Notes under the pieces: model-generated
Seen by the model: only the letters and a program-made list of their open reading frames with translations
Databases searched by the model: none
Told to the model about the DNA's origin: nothing
DNA from: an uncultured Acidobacteriota bacterium
Lineage (GTDB): Bacteria > Acidobacteriota > Blastocatellia > RBC074
Assembly: GCA_902825875.1 (NCBI GenBank)
Contig: CADECP010000001.1
Coordinates: forward strand, 292,280 to 352,395
Direction: 5' to 3'
DNA: 60,116 nucleotides
In this document: positions 1-9,227 of the stretch, piece by piece
Layout: the number at the start of each line of letters is the position of its first letter
How positions within the stretch are numbered: the stretch's first letter is position 1
Position numbers and translations under genes: made by a program

Positions 1-124
1 CTCAGACAATCAACTGAGCGAGTTGCCGCCGGTCATCGCTGAACTCAAGAACCTGCAATCGCTCAACCTCTCAGACAATCAACTGAGCGAGTTGCCGCCG
101 GTCATCGCTGAACTCAAGAACCTG
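1..124 (+). repeat. Tandem 69-bp LRR-coding repeats
   Basis: The unit starting at 1 recurs at 70 and is identical for about 55 bases. Each unit codes one 23-residue leucine-rich repeat. The array probably continues upstream of the window. Confidence 0.9.
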
Positions 125-2590
125 AACGAACTTTATCTGGGTGGAAATCGGCTGGAGGAATTGCCGAAAGATTTTGAATCGAAGCTCGGCAAACTTTCTG
201 TGCTCGATCTGGAAAACAATCAACTCGGCCATCCGCCGCAGGAAATTGCCGATCAGGGGTTGGCGGCGATTTTGAGTTACCTGAATCAGGAAACTCAGCC
301 GTTGTGGGTCTCCAAAATGATTGTGGTCGGCCAGGGGCGTGTCGGCAAAACTTCGCTGTTGACTCGATTGCGCGACGATACGTTTATTGATGGTCAAAGC
401 TCTACGCACGGCATGTTGATCGGCGATCTGGAAGTGCCGCATCCGACCGAACCCGGCGTGAAGATGAAATTGAACACCTGGGACTTTGGCGGTCAGGAGC
501 ATTACCACGCGCCTCACCAGTATTTTTTGACAGACCGCGCGCTGTATTTGATCGCCTGGAACGCCGGACAAAATTACAAAGACGGCGGCGTGTTGTATTG
601 GCTGGACACCGTTACCGCGCGGGCTAAAAACGCCAAAATCCTGTTGGTGGCGACGAAGATAGACGAGCGCGAACCCGATGTGCCGTTTGAATCTTTGCGC
701 GAAAAATACAAGCGCAATCTGGTCGGCAAACTGTTCCGCATCAGCAACAAAACCGGCGAAGGTCGTGGCGAACTGTTGAAGGCGATTGCCGAACATGCCG
801 CCGAAATCAGTTTGATGGGCGTCAAATGGGCGGTTCCATGGCGCAACGCCGGAGACGCTTTGCAACGCAGAGCCAAAGCCAAAAAGAAAAAGCCTTACAT
901 CACAGAAAAAGAAATGACGCGGATTTTTTCTCGCAACGGAGTCAAAGACAGTCGCCAGCAAAAAACTCTTGCGCGGCGATTGCACGAACTCGGCGAGATT
1001 CTGTATTACGGCGACAAAGGCGAACTGAAAGATTGGACCATGCTCAATCCGGAATGGGTGACTCAAACCATCAGCCGGGTGCTGGACAGCAAAGAAGTTG
1101 CGGCCAATCAAGCCATCCTGACACGCGATCGAATGGACATTTTATGGAGTCACATCGAGCCGGAATTGCGTCGCCATTTGTTGAAGCTGATGGACGAATT
1201 CGATCTTTCCTACGAAGTGAAAGATGATGACACGCGGCGGCATTCCGAAACGCGCGCTCAGAGCCTGGTCGTCGAATTGTTGCCTCAGGACGAACACAAA
1301 GGCTATCACGCGATATGGGACGCAATGCCGAGCGAGCCGGAAATTTCCATGACTCTGAAACTTGATCGCATTCCTCCGGCAGGCATTCCGACATGGTTCA
1401 TTGCCCAGCAACATCGTTATTCGACGATGGTCCACTGGCGATTGGGAGCCTTGTTCGCCGATCCGCCTCCGCCCGGCAAACTTCGCCATCTGGCGTTGCT
1501 CAAAGCTTCGCCGACTTTGGAAACCGTCAGCTTGACTGTTCGCGGGCCGTTTCCGATTGATATGTTCAGCCGATTGAAAGACGGATTGCTGAAAACCTTC
1601 GACCGATTTCCGGGAATGGATTTTGAGAACCTGATTCCGTGCAAATGCCAGCCTGATTGCGAAAACATGTGGCCTTACAAAGACTTGATTGAAGCGCACG
1701 AGCAGGGACTAACGGAATTGCCATGCTTGAAAAACCGTCCGTTCAAACAAGCTCCGGTCGAAAAAATGCTTTACGGCCACGGCCCGGTTTCTTTGGTGGC
1801 CGAACAACTTCAGCGTCTGGTGCGGACGACCGATGAAATCAAAGAAACGACACAACGCACTCTGGTTCTGGCTGAAGATGAACGAGCTTACTTTCAGCGC
1901 GAATTTACCAAGCTGTTCAATGCGATACAGTCTTCTGAACTCACTGCCTGTCCAAATGTGTTTTCGATTCGGTTTGGCAACGCAGACCGCGATTTGATCG
2001 GCTTGCTGGAACCGATTCGTTCGACTCGGATGCTGGACAAGTTTCGCGAAACGTTCTGGCGCGAGCGGCTGGAATTGCAGTTGTATTGCCAGGCGGACGG
2101 TCACTGGCATCCGGTCGGCGACAAGCGGGGAGCTCACGATCCCGAATCCGGACTTTATCAGTTCGACGCTGACTCGGAATTTTTACAAGCCGTTGGGCCG
2201 TACTTTCTGAAACTGGCCAAAGCCATGAAGTTTGTTTTGCCCGTCGTTGCCGGAATTCCTATGCCGTGGATTACCGACGACAAAGAATTTGCCGAACAGT
2301 TCAAAAAAGACCTTGAGAGCATGAAAAAACTGGCAGACTCTGCGGCCAAGTCTGCGCCTGAACTTCTCGAAGAATCGTCCAGTTCAAAGATTGGTCGCAA
2401 ACTTGCCGACTCTTACGGCGCACATTACGCCAGCGGATACGAACTTCGCGTGCTTCGCTCCATGCTGGATAGCGTGCGCGACACCAGTAAAGTATGGGGA
2501 CGGCTGAGTCCCGGCCTCACAAAAGAAGGTCATCGGTTGTGGCTGTGCCCGACTCATCACGAACAGTATAAAGAGTCGGGGAGAATTTAA
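2..2590 (+). CDS. ROCO-family GTPase (LRR-Roc-COR), 5' end outside the window
   Basis: The reading frame is open from the window edge, so the true start lies upstream; TTG at 23 is only an internal candidate. The N-terminal part is leucine-rich repeats of 23 residues, the first two encoded by nearly identical 69-bp units. A Roc GTPase domain follows, with P-loop GQGRVGKTSLL (about nt 325-360), a switch motif DFGGQE (about 482-499) and a TKID specificity motif (about 655-666). A COR-like region comes next, then a long C-terminal part with a Cys-rich stretch (CKCQPDCENMW, about 1640-1675). Bacterial Roco proteins are GTP-dependent dimerising signalling scaffolds; no specific partner is evident here. 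An inverted repeat right after the stop may terminate the transcript. The family call is firm; the cellular role is unknown. Confidence 0.9.
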   Translation, partial: SDNQLSELPPVIAELKNLQSLNLSDNQLSELPPVIAELKNLNELYLGGNRLEELPKDFESKLGKLSVLDLENNQLGHPPQEIADQGLAAILSYLNQETQPLWVSKMIVVGQGRVGKTSLLTRLRDDTFIDGQSSTHGMLIGDLEVPHPTEPGVKMKLNTWDFGGQEHYHAPHQYFLTDRALYLIAWNAGQNYKDGGVLYWLDTVTARAKNAKILLVATKIDEREPDVPFESLREKYKRNLVGKLFRISNKTGEGRGELLKAIAEHAAEISLMGVKWAVPWRNAGDALQRRAKAKKKKPYITEKEMTRIFSRNGVKDSRQQKTLARRLHELGEILYYGDKGELKDWTMLNPEWVTQTISRVLDSKEVAANQAILTRDRMDILWSHIEPELRRHLLKLMDEFDLSYEVKDDDTRRHSETRAQSLVVELLPQDEHKGYHAIWDAMPSEPEISMTLKLDRIPPAGIPTWFIAQQHRYSTMVHWRLGALFADPPPPGKLRHLALLKASPTLETVSLTVRGPFPIDMFSRLKDGLLKTFDRFPGMDFENLIPCKCQPDCENMWPYKDLIEAHEQGLTELPCLKNRPFKQAPVEKMLYGHGPVSLVAEQLQRLVRTTDEIKETTQRTLVLAEDERAYFQREFTKLFNAIQSSELTACPNVFSIRFGNADRDLIGLLEPIRSTRMLDKFRETFWRERLELQLYCQADGHWHPVGDKRGAHDPESGLYQFDADSEFLQAVGPYFLKLAKAMKFVLPVVAGIPMPWITDDKEFAEQFKKDLESMKKLADSAAKSAPELLEESSSSKIGRKLADSYGAHYASGYELRVLRSMLDSVRDTSKVWGRLSPGLTKEGHRLWLCPTHHEQYKESGRI

Positions 2591-2593
2591 TGT

Positions 2594-2624
2594 GAAGGCT
2601 GGCTTTTTCCTGGAGCCAGCCTTC
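2594..2624 (+). terminator. Inverted repeat after the ROCO gene, probable terminator
   Basis: GAAGGCTGGCT (2594-2604) and AGCCAGCCTTC (2614-2624) form a perfect 11-bp stem with a 9-nt loop, four bases after the TAA stop. A U-tract is lacking, so it may act as an RNA-stabilising hairpin or a weak terminator. From here to 2889 I see no gene or other element. Confidence 0.55.
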
Positions 2625-2889
2625 TAACCAAGATTTCACGTTTCGCAAATGATTTTGTTGGTGTACTATCCCGGCGTTGCTTCACCTCTCCTCCTAACTT
2701 TCCCCATCTCACCAATCTGAATGACCCCGACCCAATTGGCCCCGGCAAACTTTAGTTCTGCTGTTGTATCGCTTGCCAAGCGATTACCGAAGTCGTGTCT
2801 CTGATTCCGTTTATCGCGGCTTCAATTTCCATTGCTCCGGGAAGCCCAAATCCCGGCGGCACTCATTTTTTTTCTGGAGGAACAAATAC

Positions 2890-3876
2890 GTGAAACACAT
2901 GAAAGTTATTGTCCTGGGCCTTTGTTTGGTGATGACTCAGTTCGGATCGGTATTGGCTCAATCGAAATCTTTGTACGAACGACTCGGCGGCAAGGAAGCC
3001 ATCTCCGCAGTCGTCGAAGATTTTGCCAGCAATGTGCTGGCCGATACGCGCATCAACAAGAAATTTGCCAAAAGCGATCCGGCGCGCTTGCTTGCCAACC
3101 TGAAAGATTTTGTCTGCTTCGCCACCGGCGGGCCTTGTCAGTACAAAGGCCTGAGCATGAAAGAGTCCCACAAAAACATGGGAACGACGGCGGGCGAATT
3201 CACCGCGCTGGTCGAAGACCTGGTGAAGACTCTGAATAAGTTCAAAGTCCCTGAAAAAGAGCAGAAAGAATTGCTTGGCGCGCTGGCCAGCTTGAAAGGT
3301 GACATTGTCGAAAGCGAATCAACTGCGACCGGAACGGCTTTGCCCTCGAACTTCAAACCGGCTCCGCCGCTGGGAACGCCAGCCGCTGCCGCTTCAACTG
3401 CGGCTCCAACTGCGCCGCCCAAAACCGGTTCTCTTTATGATCGTTTGGGCGGAATGCCTGCGATTTCGGCAGTCGTTGAAGACTTTGCCGGTAACGTGCT
3501 GGCCGACATTCGCATCAGCAAGAAATTTGCCCGAAGCGATGCCACGCGGCTGGTCGCCAACTTGAAAGATTTTGTCTGCAATGCGACTGGCGGGCCTTGC
3601 CAATACAAAGGCTTGAGCATGAAAGAATCGCATCGGCATATGCGCGTGACGGGTGGCGAATTCAATGCGCTGGTCGAAGACCTGGTCAAGTCGCTGGATA
3701 AATTCAAAGTTGGCGAACGTGAGAAGAAAGAATTGCTCGGTGCGCTGGCTGCGCTGAAAGAAGACATCGTCAAAGAGAAATACGATACGCCTGCCACCGG
3801 AACTGAACTGCCCAAGAAGTTCAAACCGGCTCCGCCTTTGGGAGTCACGAAAGGCTCAAAGGCGATGAAGAAATAA
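2890..3876 (+). CDS. Exported tandem group I truncated haemoglobin (two domains)
   Basis: I chose the GTG at 2890 because a GGAGG sits nine bases upstream and a signal peptide follows directly ([14 protein letters not shown]...VLAQ). Two homologous domains of about 115 residues (about 2962-3310 and 3430-3775) are joined by a Pro/Ala-rich linker. Each has the trHbN layout: a YERLGG or YDRLGG start, the [10 protein letters not shown] segment, and the proximal haem histidine in KESHKNM or KESHRHM. The distal B10 tyrosine of trHbN (VVEDFY) is Ala in both (VVEDFA). A Cys pair around ATGGPC is present in both domains and could form a disulfide after export. Known trHbs bind O2 or NO; an exported tandem form could be a periplasmic gas or haem binder. 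That role is inferred. Confidence 0.82.
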   Translation: MKHMKVIVLGLCLVMTQFGSVLAQSKSLYERLGGKEAISAVVEDFASNVLADTRINKKFAKSDPARLLANLKDFVCFATGGPCQYKGLSMKESHKNMGTTAGEFTALVEDLVKTLNKFKVPEKEQKELLGALASLKGDIVESESTATGTALPSNFKPAPPLGTPAAAASTAAPTAPPKTGSLYDRLGGMPAISAVVEDFAGNVLADIRISKKFARSDATRLVANLKDFVCNATGGPCQYKGLSMKESHRHMRVTGGEFNALVEDLVKSLDKFKVGEREKKELLGALAALKEDIVKEKYDTPATGTELPKKFKPAPPLGVTKGSKAMKK

Positions 3877-3905
3877 TCGAGATGTCATTGCTGAATCAAA
3901 GCAAA

Positions 3906-3997
3906 GTACGGAACTTGCCACAGAGTCACGGAGACACAGAGGTTTCTGAATTCTTCTCTGAGCCTCTGAGCCTCTGAGGCTCTGTGGCCAAACCGTA
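3906..3997. repeat. Imperfect palindromic intergenic repeat
   Basis: The element has nested dyads: GTACGG (3906-3911) with CCGTAC (3992-3997), and GCCACAGAG (3917-3925) with CTCTGTGGC (3980-3988). Direct CCTCTGAG units lie between them. It sits between convergent genes and could fold into a long hairpin that stops transcription from both sides. It resembles REP/MITE-like interspersed repeats. Confidence 0.6.
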
Positions 3998-4021
3998 CAG
4001 ACAATTGAAAACCGATCTAGG

Positions 4022-6439
4022 TCAGGTGATTTTGACGACGACCAGAGTCTGGTCATCTTGCGGCTGGTTGGAATCCAGAAATTCTTTCACATCGTTCAGC
4101 ACCACATCGCGCGCTTCGTTGGCTCCGGCTGAATCCAGACGTTCGGCCAGACTCATCAACCGTTCTTCGCCGTATTCCTCGTTCTTTGGATTCATCGCTT
4201 CTGTGATGCCGTCGGAGTAAAAAAACAGTTTGTCGTTTGTGGCTAACTGGACGGTTTCGACTTTTAGCGTTTGATCGAAAATCTTTCCGCTGTTCAGTCC
4301 CAAGCCGATCCCGCCCGCACTCAACAATCTGGTTTCCACTGTCGGGCGACGAAAAACCGTTGGGTTATGACCGGCTCGTGCATAAATCAACCGTTTAGTA
4401 ATCGGATCAATCACTCCAAGAAACAAGGTGACGAACATTTTGCGGCGACAGACTTCGTATAAATGGCGATTCACTTCGCGCAGAATTTCGCCGGGATCGC
4501 TGGTGGTTTCAGACACGGATTCCAGCAAGCCTTTGGTCAAGGTCATGTACAACGAAGCCGGAACGCCTTTGCCGGAAACGTCGGCGACAACAATTCCCAG
4601 ACGACCATCTGATAACGGCAGGAAATCATAAAGGTCGCCGCCAACTTCTTTGGACGGCAAACAAACAGCAGAGATTTCCAGGCCGGGAATTTGCGGCGGA
4701 GCATCGGGCAGCATTTGTTGCTGAGCACGTTGGGCGACGCCAAACTCGGCTTTTAGGCGTTCGCGTTCGTCGCGTGTTTCCAGCAATTGCAATGGAACTG
4801 CTGTTTCTTCGTCGGTGACTTCGCGGAACTTCCAGACTCCGATCAATGCGACAAGAGTTAAAACTATGAACAGGCCAATCGCCTGCCAGGCTGATGATTT
4901 CAGCGATGCCGCCGGTTGTGCCAGCAAAGTCGCTGCCGCGAGCGTCGCCCGGGCAACGCCTAAGCTGATGACAATTGCCAGCAGATCGCTTTTGAAATAA
5001 ATGGTCGTCAGTGTCACCGACAACAGTAATGTCGTCGCCAGCAATCCGGCGACAGAAATTTCTGCGACAGACACTCCCAGCATCCCGACAAAAACCGTTA
5101 CAAAAACCAGCAGCCGAGTCACAAGCGGACGTTTCACGTATACCTGAATCAGCAGAGCCATGAATCCGAAGAGCACGAATCCTAAATACTGTATGGCGTG
5201 CAATGTCAGCGAAGCAGCAGGGAAGGGCGAGATCAGATAATCTTCCAGCCCCTTTGAATCCAATTCCAGATTTCGAAAGACGCCGCTGGCGGCTACCAGC
5301 AAGGGAATGACCGCGACAATTCCTCCGGTCAGCAATCCGATGGCGAAGCCGCGAGCAACCGGACGAGTCAGCAGCTTTCCTTTCAAAATCAGTTCCAGGC
5401 TGATGGTCGGGCGTTTGGGAATTCGTATCGCCAACGATTGCCCGGCAGCCCAGACGAAATACAACGAACCGGCGATGAACGCCATGCCCAGCAGAAAGAA
5501 TAACCATCCCAACAATTTGGCCACCCAGTAATTCGCCCCTGCCTGGCTTCCTTCTTCAACGCCTACGTTGACGCCTTGCGACCAGTTGTAAACGGTAATC
5601 GCCACAAATACTGTGGCCAGGAAGATCAACGCTTGTCTGTGCTGAATTCGTTTCAGCGCCACGCCGACGAAAAAAAACACGGCGACCAGAAACACCGGAA
5701 TCCAAAGTGTGACGCCTTCGGAGTTGTACAGCGCCTTGAGCAATGCGCTGCTGCGGCTTTCAAATTTTGAATCGAACAGACGTGTGAATTCGTGTTCCAC
5801 CGAAGCCTGTTTGACCTTGCCATCATGCACCAGCAATTTGGCTGACACTTTCATGTGGTGGTCTTCGGTTTTCCAGGCAAACCGCGAACCTTGCCGAGTG
5901 ACTGCGGCTTCGGCCAATGTCGCCGAAGCCATCGGTTCGCCGAACAATCTTTTCATGGTGGACTCGGCCAATTGCTGGTCGGCTTCGGAGGCTTGGTCAG
6001 GCAAATCCTGCTGTTCGTTTTCTTGCTCTTTCTTTTTGTCTCTGGGTTCAACTGTGCGGAATTCCAGCAACTGGCCTCTGGAATTAAGAACCACATCAAT
6101 TTTGTAGTGAGTTTTGAAATCCAGCAGGCTGACCGTGACATCCAGCGGCGTAAAGTAAGCTCGCCCGACGCCGTTGGGTTCGATTGCCAAATAGTATTCG
6201 CGGCGACGACCGTATTCGACGTTGACGCTGTCATTCAAATCAAAACTGGAAGAAGCTTCCAGATTGACATTGCCGACGGCAAATTCGCGGGCGAACTTTT
6301 TGGCCAGCGCGATGGCGGTGTCGTGGTCTATGGAATGGTTCCATCGTGCCGCAGGCATGACTTTTGGGAATAGCCAGAACGTCGCCACATAAGCGATTGC
6401 AGAAACAGCAACCAGCGCCAGCCAGCCTCGCAATTTCAT
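4022..6439 (-). CDS. Membrane-anchored SpoIIE/RsbU-type PP2C serine phosphatase
   Basis: The start is the ATG at 6439, with GGAG nine bases upstream and the hydrophobic segment LRGWLALVAVSAIAYVATFW right after it. The frame stays open farther upstream only because it runs through the 99-bp repeats. About 805 residues: one N-terminal membrane helix, an extracytoplasmic region of about 230 residues, about eight further membrane segments, then a cytosolic SpoIIE domain at about 570-805. The phosphatase motifs look intact: EVGGDLYDF, VADVSGKGVPAS, FFYSDG and DDQTLVVV. Such phosphatases usually act on phosphorylated anti-sigma antagonists in partner-switching systems, but no STAS or anti-sigma partner lies nearby. 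The next minus-strand gene upstream encodes a paralogue. Confidence 0.85.
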   Translation of the reverse strand: MKLRGWLALVAVSAIAYVATFWLFPKVMPAARWNHSIDHDTAIALAKKFAREFAVGNVNLEASSSFDLNDSVNVEYGRRREYYLAIEPNGVGRAYFTPLDVTVSLLDFKTHYKIDVVLNSRGQLLEFRTVEPRDKKKEQENEQQDLPDQASEADQQLAESTMKRLFGEPMASATLAEAAVTRQGSRFAWKTEDHHMKVSAKLLVHDGKVKQASVEHEFTRLFDSKFESRSSALLKALYNSEGVTLWIPVFLVAVFFFVGVALKRIQHRQALIFLATVFVAITVYNWSQGVNVGVEEGSQAGANYWVAKLLGWLFFLLGMAFIAGSLYFVWAAGQSLAIRIPKRPTISLELILKGKLLTRPVARGFAIGLLTGGIVAVIPLLVAASGVFRNLELDSKGLEDYLISPFPAASLTLHAIQYLGFVLFGFMALLIQVYVKRPLVTRLLVFVTVFVGMLGVSVAEISVAGLLATTLLLSVTLTTIYFKSDLLAIVISLGVARATLAAATLLAQPAASLKSSAWQAIGLFIVLTLVALIGVWKFREVTDEETAVPLQLLETRDERERLKAEFGVAQRAQQQMLPDAPPQIPGLEISAVCLPSKEVGGDLYDFLPLSDGRLGIVVADVSGKGVPASLYMTLTKGLLESVSETTSDPGEILREVNRHLYEVCRRKMFVTLFLGVIDPITKRLIYARAGHNPTVFRRPTVETRLLSAGGIGLGLNSGKIFDQTLKVETVQLATNDKLFFYSDGITEAMNPKNEEYGEERLMSLAERLDSAGANEARDVVLNDVKEFLDSNQPQDDQTLVVVKIT

Positions 6440-6449
6440 TTGGTGAATC

Positions 6450-6701
6450 TCCGACGGTACGGAACGGGAAGTGGTAGCGCCCCGTTTTTTCGTGAAGAGT
6501 GAGCTTCGCAAGCGTCCCGTCGCTACCGCTCTGGGGTCCGTACCAAGTTCCGACGGTACGGAACGGGAAGTGGTAGCGCCCCGTTTTTTCGTGAAGAGTG
6601 AGCTTCGCAAGCGTCCCGTCGCTACCGCTCTGGGTTCCGTACCAAGTTTATAGAAAACGTCCCGTCGCTACCGCTCTGGGTTCCGTACCAAGTTTATAGA
6701 G
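6450..6701. repeat. 99-bp tandem palindromic element, two full copies and one partial
   Basis: Copy 1 starts at 6450 and copy 2 at 6549, giving a period of 99 bp. About 46 bp of the 3' end is repeated a third time from about 6656. Within a copy, GGTACGGAAC (6456-6465 and 6555-6564) pairs with the terminal GTTCCGTACC (6634-6643; one mismatch in copy 1), and GGTAGCG pairs with CGCTACC. Each unit is therefore a MITE/REP-like dyad. Because 99 is a multiple of three, the downstream phosphatase frame stays open through it, which creates a spurious N-terminal extension. Confidence 0.85.
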
Positions 6702-6716
6702 ACGCAAAATCTTGCA

Positions 6717-9227
6717 TCATATTGCAGATTCGATTTTATCTACGCGAACAATGACAGCGGTCAGGTCGTCTTCAGCGCCTTGTTTGCGCGCGCGCTGAGA
6801 ACATTTGGTCAAACTGTCGGTCAGGGCTTGTTGCAATACATCTGAAATTTTTTCGTCTCCGGTTTTCAGCACGCCGGCCAATTCTGTTTCAGGTTTTTTC
6901 CGATTCAGTTGCCAGCTTTTGACCAGCCCATCGGTGTAAATGACAACGCTGTCGCCTTCGTTCAGATTGTGAGAGCCTTCAAGAACGGTGACGTGTTTTT
7001 CCGCATTGCCGCGAACTGAAAACTTAAGTTCGGTTTCCCGGACTGGCTGCAACCCGTCGAACTGCTTGTTGCTTCCAATCGTAACTACAGGAAAGGTTCC
7101 GGTGCGCGCATAACGCAAACGTCCATCAGCGGCATCAACCACGACATAAGCCAATCCGACCGCCGATTCTTCATCGAGCAACGTTGCCAGACGGCTTTGC
7201 AATCCGCGAATGACTTCGGTTGGCGAATCGTCGGTTTGATGGTTGCCAAGAATTTTCGGCATCAAAAAACCTTTGGCAAAGGCTATGGACAACGCAGAGC
7301 CGAGTCCGCGCCCGCCGCCTTCGGCAATCAGCAACCCGATTTTGCCGGGTTCGAGTTCGAACACGTCATAAAAATCTCCGCCGACTTCGTAAGCCGGCAA
7401 ACACTTTGCGGCGATTGAAAAGTATTTGCTTTGCGGCAGTATCAGCGGCATCAATCGCTGCTGAGCCTGACTGGCAGCGGAAACTTCAGCTTGCATCGAA
7501 AGCCGTTCGGCCAGAAAGCGTGCATACACCGGGCGAACCTCTTCTTCGTGGTAAATTTTGCCTTTGAAGTAAAAGACCAATTCGACCAGGAAAAACACCG
7601 CGATGGCGGAAAAGGAAATCAATCCGGCCTGGCGCAACGATGGCGCAGGTTGCGCCGCCATTCCCAACACAAACGAAAAGAACGTCGGCGAACCGATGGC
7701 AATGATCGCCGTCAGCAAATCGAAACTTAGAAAAGCGAGAAGCACCAGCGAGGCTCTGATTGTGGCGGCCAGCAGAGTTCCTTCCCACGGGCGAAAATCC
7801 ATATACGGCGCTGCGCACGAAGCCCAGATAAACATAAAGATCAAAGGCATTTTGGCGCGTCCAAGTCGTTGGCGTCGCCAGAAAAACGGCAACGGAACCA
7901 GCAAGCCGATCACAATCACCACCATCACATCCGTCGGCCAAGTGGCAAACGGCGCAATCATCGGATACTTGCCCAGCCAGGCGCTGAGCATAGGATTTGG
8001 CGGTTCGCCTTTGCCCGGAATTATCGCCCACGGCAGTGTGGCCAATTGAAATCCGAGCAACATCCATCCGCCGATGGCAAAGCCCGCAACTACCGAACGC
8101 GCGACGTTGCGCGAAAATAGTTTTCCAAGCAGCAAGGCATCGAGCGAAGTAAGTTTGCCGGGATAGGCTTCGCGTATGTCGCCTTCGCCGCCGCCGTAAG
8201 CCATGCCGACGAACAAGGCGATCACCAGATAAAACATCACCGTCGAAAATTGGATCACCCAATCCGGAATAGGAAAACCCGGCGTTCCGGCCATCTGAGA
8301 GACGACCAGGTCGGAAGCCAACACAAAACTGGACATTGCCGCGCCAAATCCCAACGCCAAAATTATGATGCGCTGATAGGAAACCTCTTTTTGGCGTGTG
8401 CGCTGCACAAATCGGTAAACGCCGAAGATCACCGAAATGGCGACCACCAAACAGAAAGCCAAAATACTCAACACCTTCAACCACGTTCGCGGGTTGTGGT
8501 GAGTTTTGATGAAATCAGCATCCACTTTTGCCTGCATCCGTTGAGAAACCAGATTGCCGCCGTTCACCAACAGCGAACTTTCCAGTTTCAATTCGGGAAT
8601 GGAATTCAGCGGCCATTTCCAGGTGTAGCGCCGATTGACCCCTTTTGGTCGAAGCGCCCCAGGGGGAGGTTGTTGTCCCGCCGGACGCGGCCCCGGTTGC
8701 CCCTCCAACTGTAATTCGCCGGTGTAGGCAACGCCGGCGGCAGCCAATTGTTGTTGCAACGCTTGTTCGGCAATTTTTTTGGCTTCGGGTTCGCCAGGGT
8801 CTTCGGAATCGCCGGATTTTGGAGACCTGAAACTGTGAGCGATTATCCGACCGTCCACAGCAAGCTCGACTTCAAAATTTTCGCTGCGATCAGGCGAACG
8901 AAACAACACGGCTACGCGCGAAGCCGGCAACAGTTTTTTGGCAAGTTCGCGGTCGGCATTGGCTGGGAGTTGCTGGTAATAGTGAAGGTCTGTGTCTGCC
9001 TTGACCCAGCAAATGCTGCTCCAATTGGTCAAATCCACGCCTTTGTTTTTGGCGAACTCGGCGGCAATGTTGATGGCCTGTGTGCGATCAATCGTCAGAC
9101 CGGTTCTGGCCGAACCGTCGTATTTCACCACCAGCCAGATCCCCAAAACATACGCCAGCGGAGCCAGTAGCAGCAGCGCCAGGCTCAGATTACGCACAGT
9201 GCGGAGATATTTCAGGTTGAGCTTCAT
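6717..9227 (-). CDS. Membrane-anchored SpoIIE-like phosphatase paralogue with an altered metal motif
   Basis: This 836-residue protein has the same plan as its downstream neighbour: an N-terminal helix (LSLALLLLAPLAYVLGIWLV), an extracytoplasmic domain, several membrane helices and a C-terminal SpoIIE domain from about 590. GGDFYDVF, VVIYTDG and EDDLTAVIV are present. The second metal motif, normally DVSGKG or DVMGKG, reads IAEGGGRGLGSA, with Glu in place of the usual Asp. Activity may be changed or lost. The start codon overlaps the upstream phosphatase-like gene by one base (TAATG), so translation is coupled to the acs operon. Tandem duplication with divergence is the simplest explanation of the pair. 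Confidence 0.83.
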   Translation of the reverse strand: MKLNLKYLRTVRNLSLALLLLAPLAYVLGIWLVVKYDGSARTGLTIDRTQAINIAAEFAKNKGVDLTNWSSICWVKADTDLHYYQQLPANADRELAKKLLPASRVAVLFRSPDRSENFEVELAVDGRIIAHSFRSPKSGDSEDPGEPEAKKIAEQALQQQLAAAGVAYTGELQLEGQPGPRPAGQQPPPGALRPKGVNRRYTWKWPLNSIPELKLESSLLVNGGNLVSQRMQAKVDADFIKTHHNPRTWLKVLSILAFCLVVAISVIFGVYRFVQRTRQKEVSYQRIIILALGFGAAMSSFVLASDLVVSQMAGTPGFPIPDWVIQFSTVMFYLVIALFVGMAYGGGEGDIREAYPGKLTSLDALLLGKLFSRNVARSVVAGFAIGGWMLLGFQLATLPWAIIPGKGEPPNPMLSAWLGKYPMIAPFATWPTDVMVVIVIGLLVPLPFFWRRQRLGRAKMPLIFMFIWASCAAPYMDFRPWEGTLLAATIRASLVLLAFLSFDLLTAIIAIGSPTFFSFVLGMAAQPAPSLRQAGLISFSAIAVFFLVELVFYFKGKIYHEEEVRPVYARFLAERLSMQAEVSAASQAQQRLMPLILPQSKYFSIAAKCLPAYEVGGDFYDVFELEPGKIGLLIAEGGGRGLGSALSIAFAKGFLMPKILGNHQTDDSPTEVIRGLQSRLATLLDEESAVGLAYVVVDAADGRLRYARTGTFPVVTIGSNKQFDGLQPVRETELKFSVRGNAEKHVTVLEGSHNLNEGDSVVIYTDGLVKSWQLNRKKPETELAGVLKTGDEKISDVLQQALTDSLTKCSQRARKQGAEDDLTAVIVRVDKIESAI

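Noticed and set aside
71..1111. Long antisense frame opposite the ROCO gene
   Set aside because: No family signal, no ribosome site, and it mirrors codon bias of the plus-strand gene.
4626..5507. Antisense and shifted frames inside the SpoIIE genes (also 7486-8484)
   Set aside because: Low-complexity, Arg/Gly-rich shadows of well supported genes.
6440..6610. N-terminal extension of the SpoIIE protein through the 99-bp repeats
   Set aside because: The ATG at 6439 has a ribosome site and a membrane helix directly after it; the extension encodes only repeat sequence.
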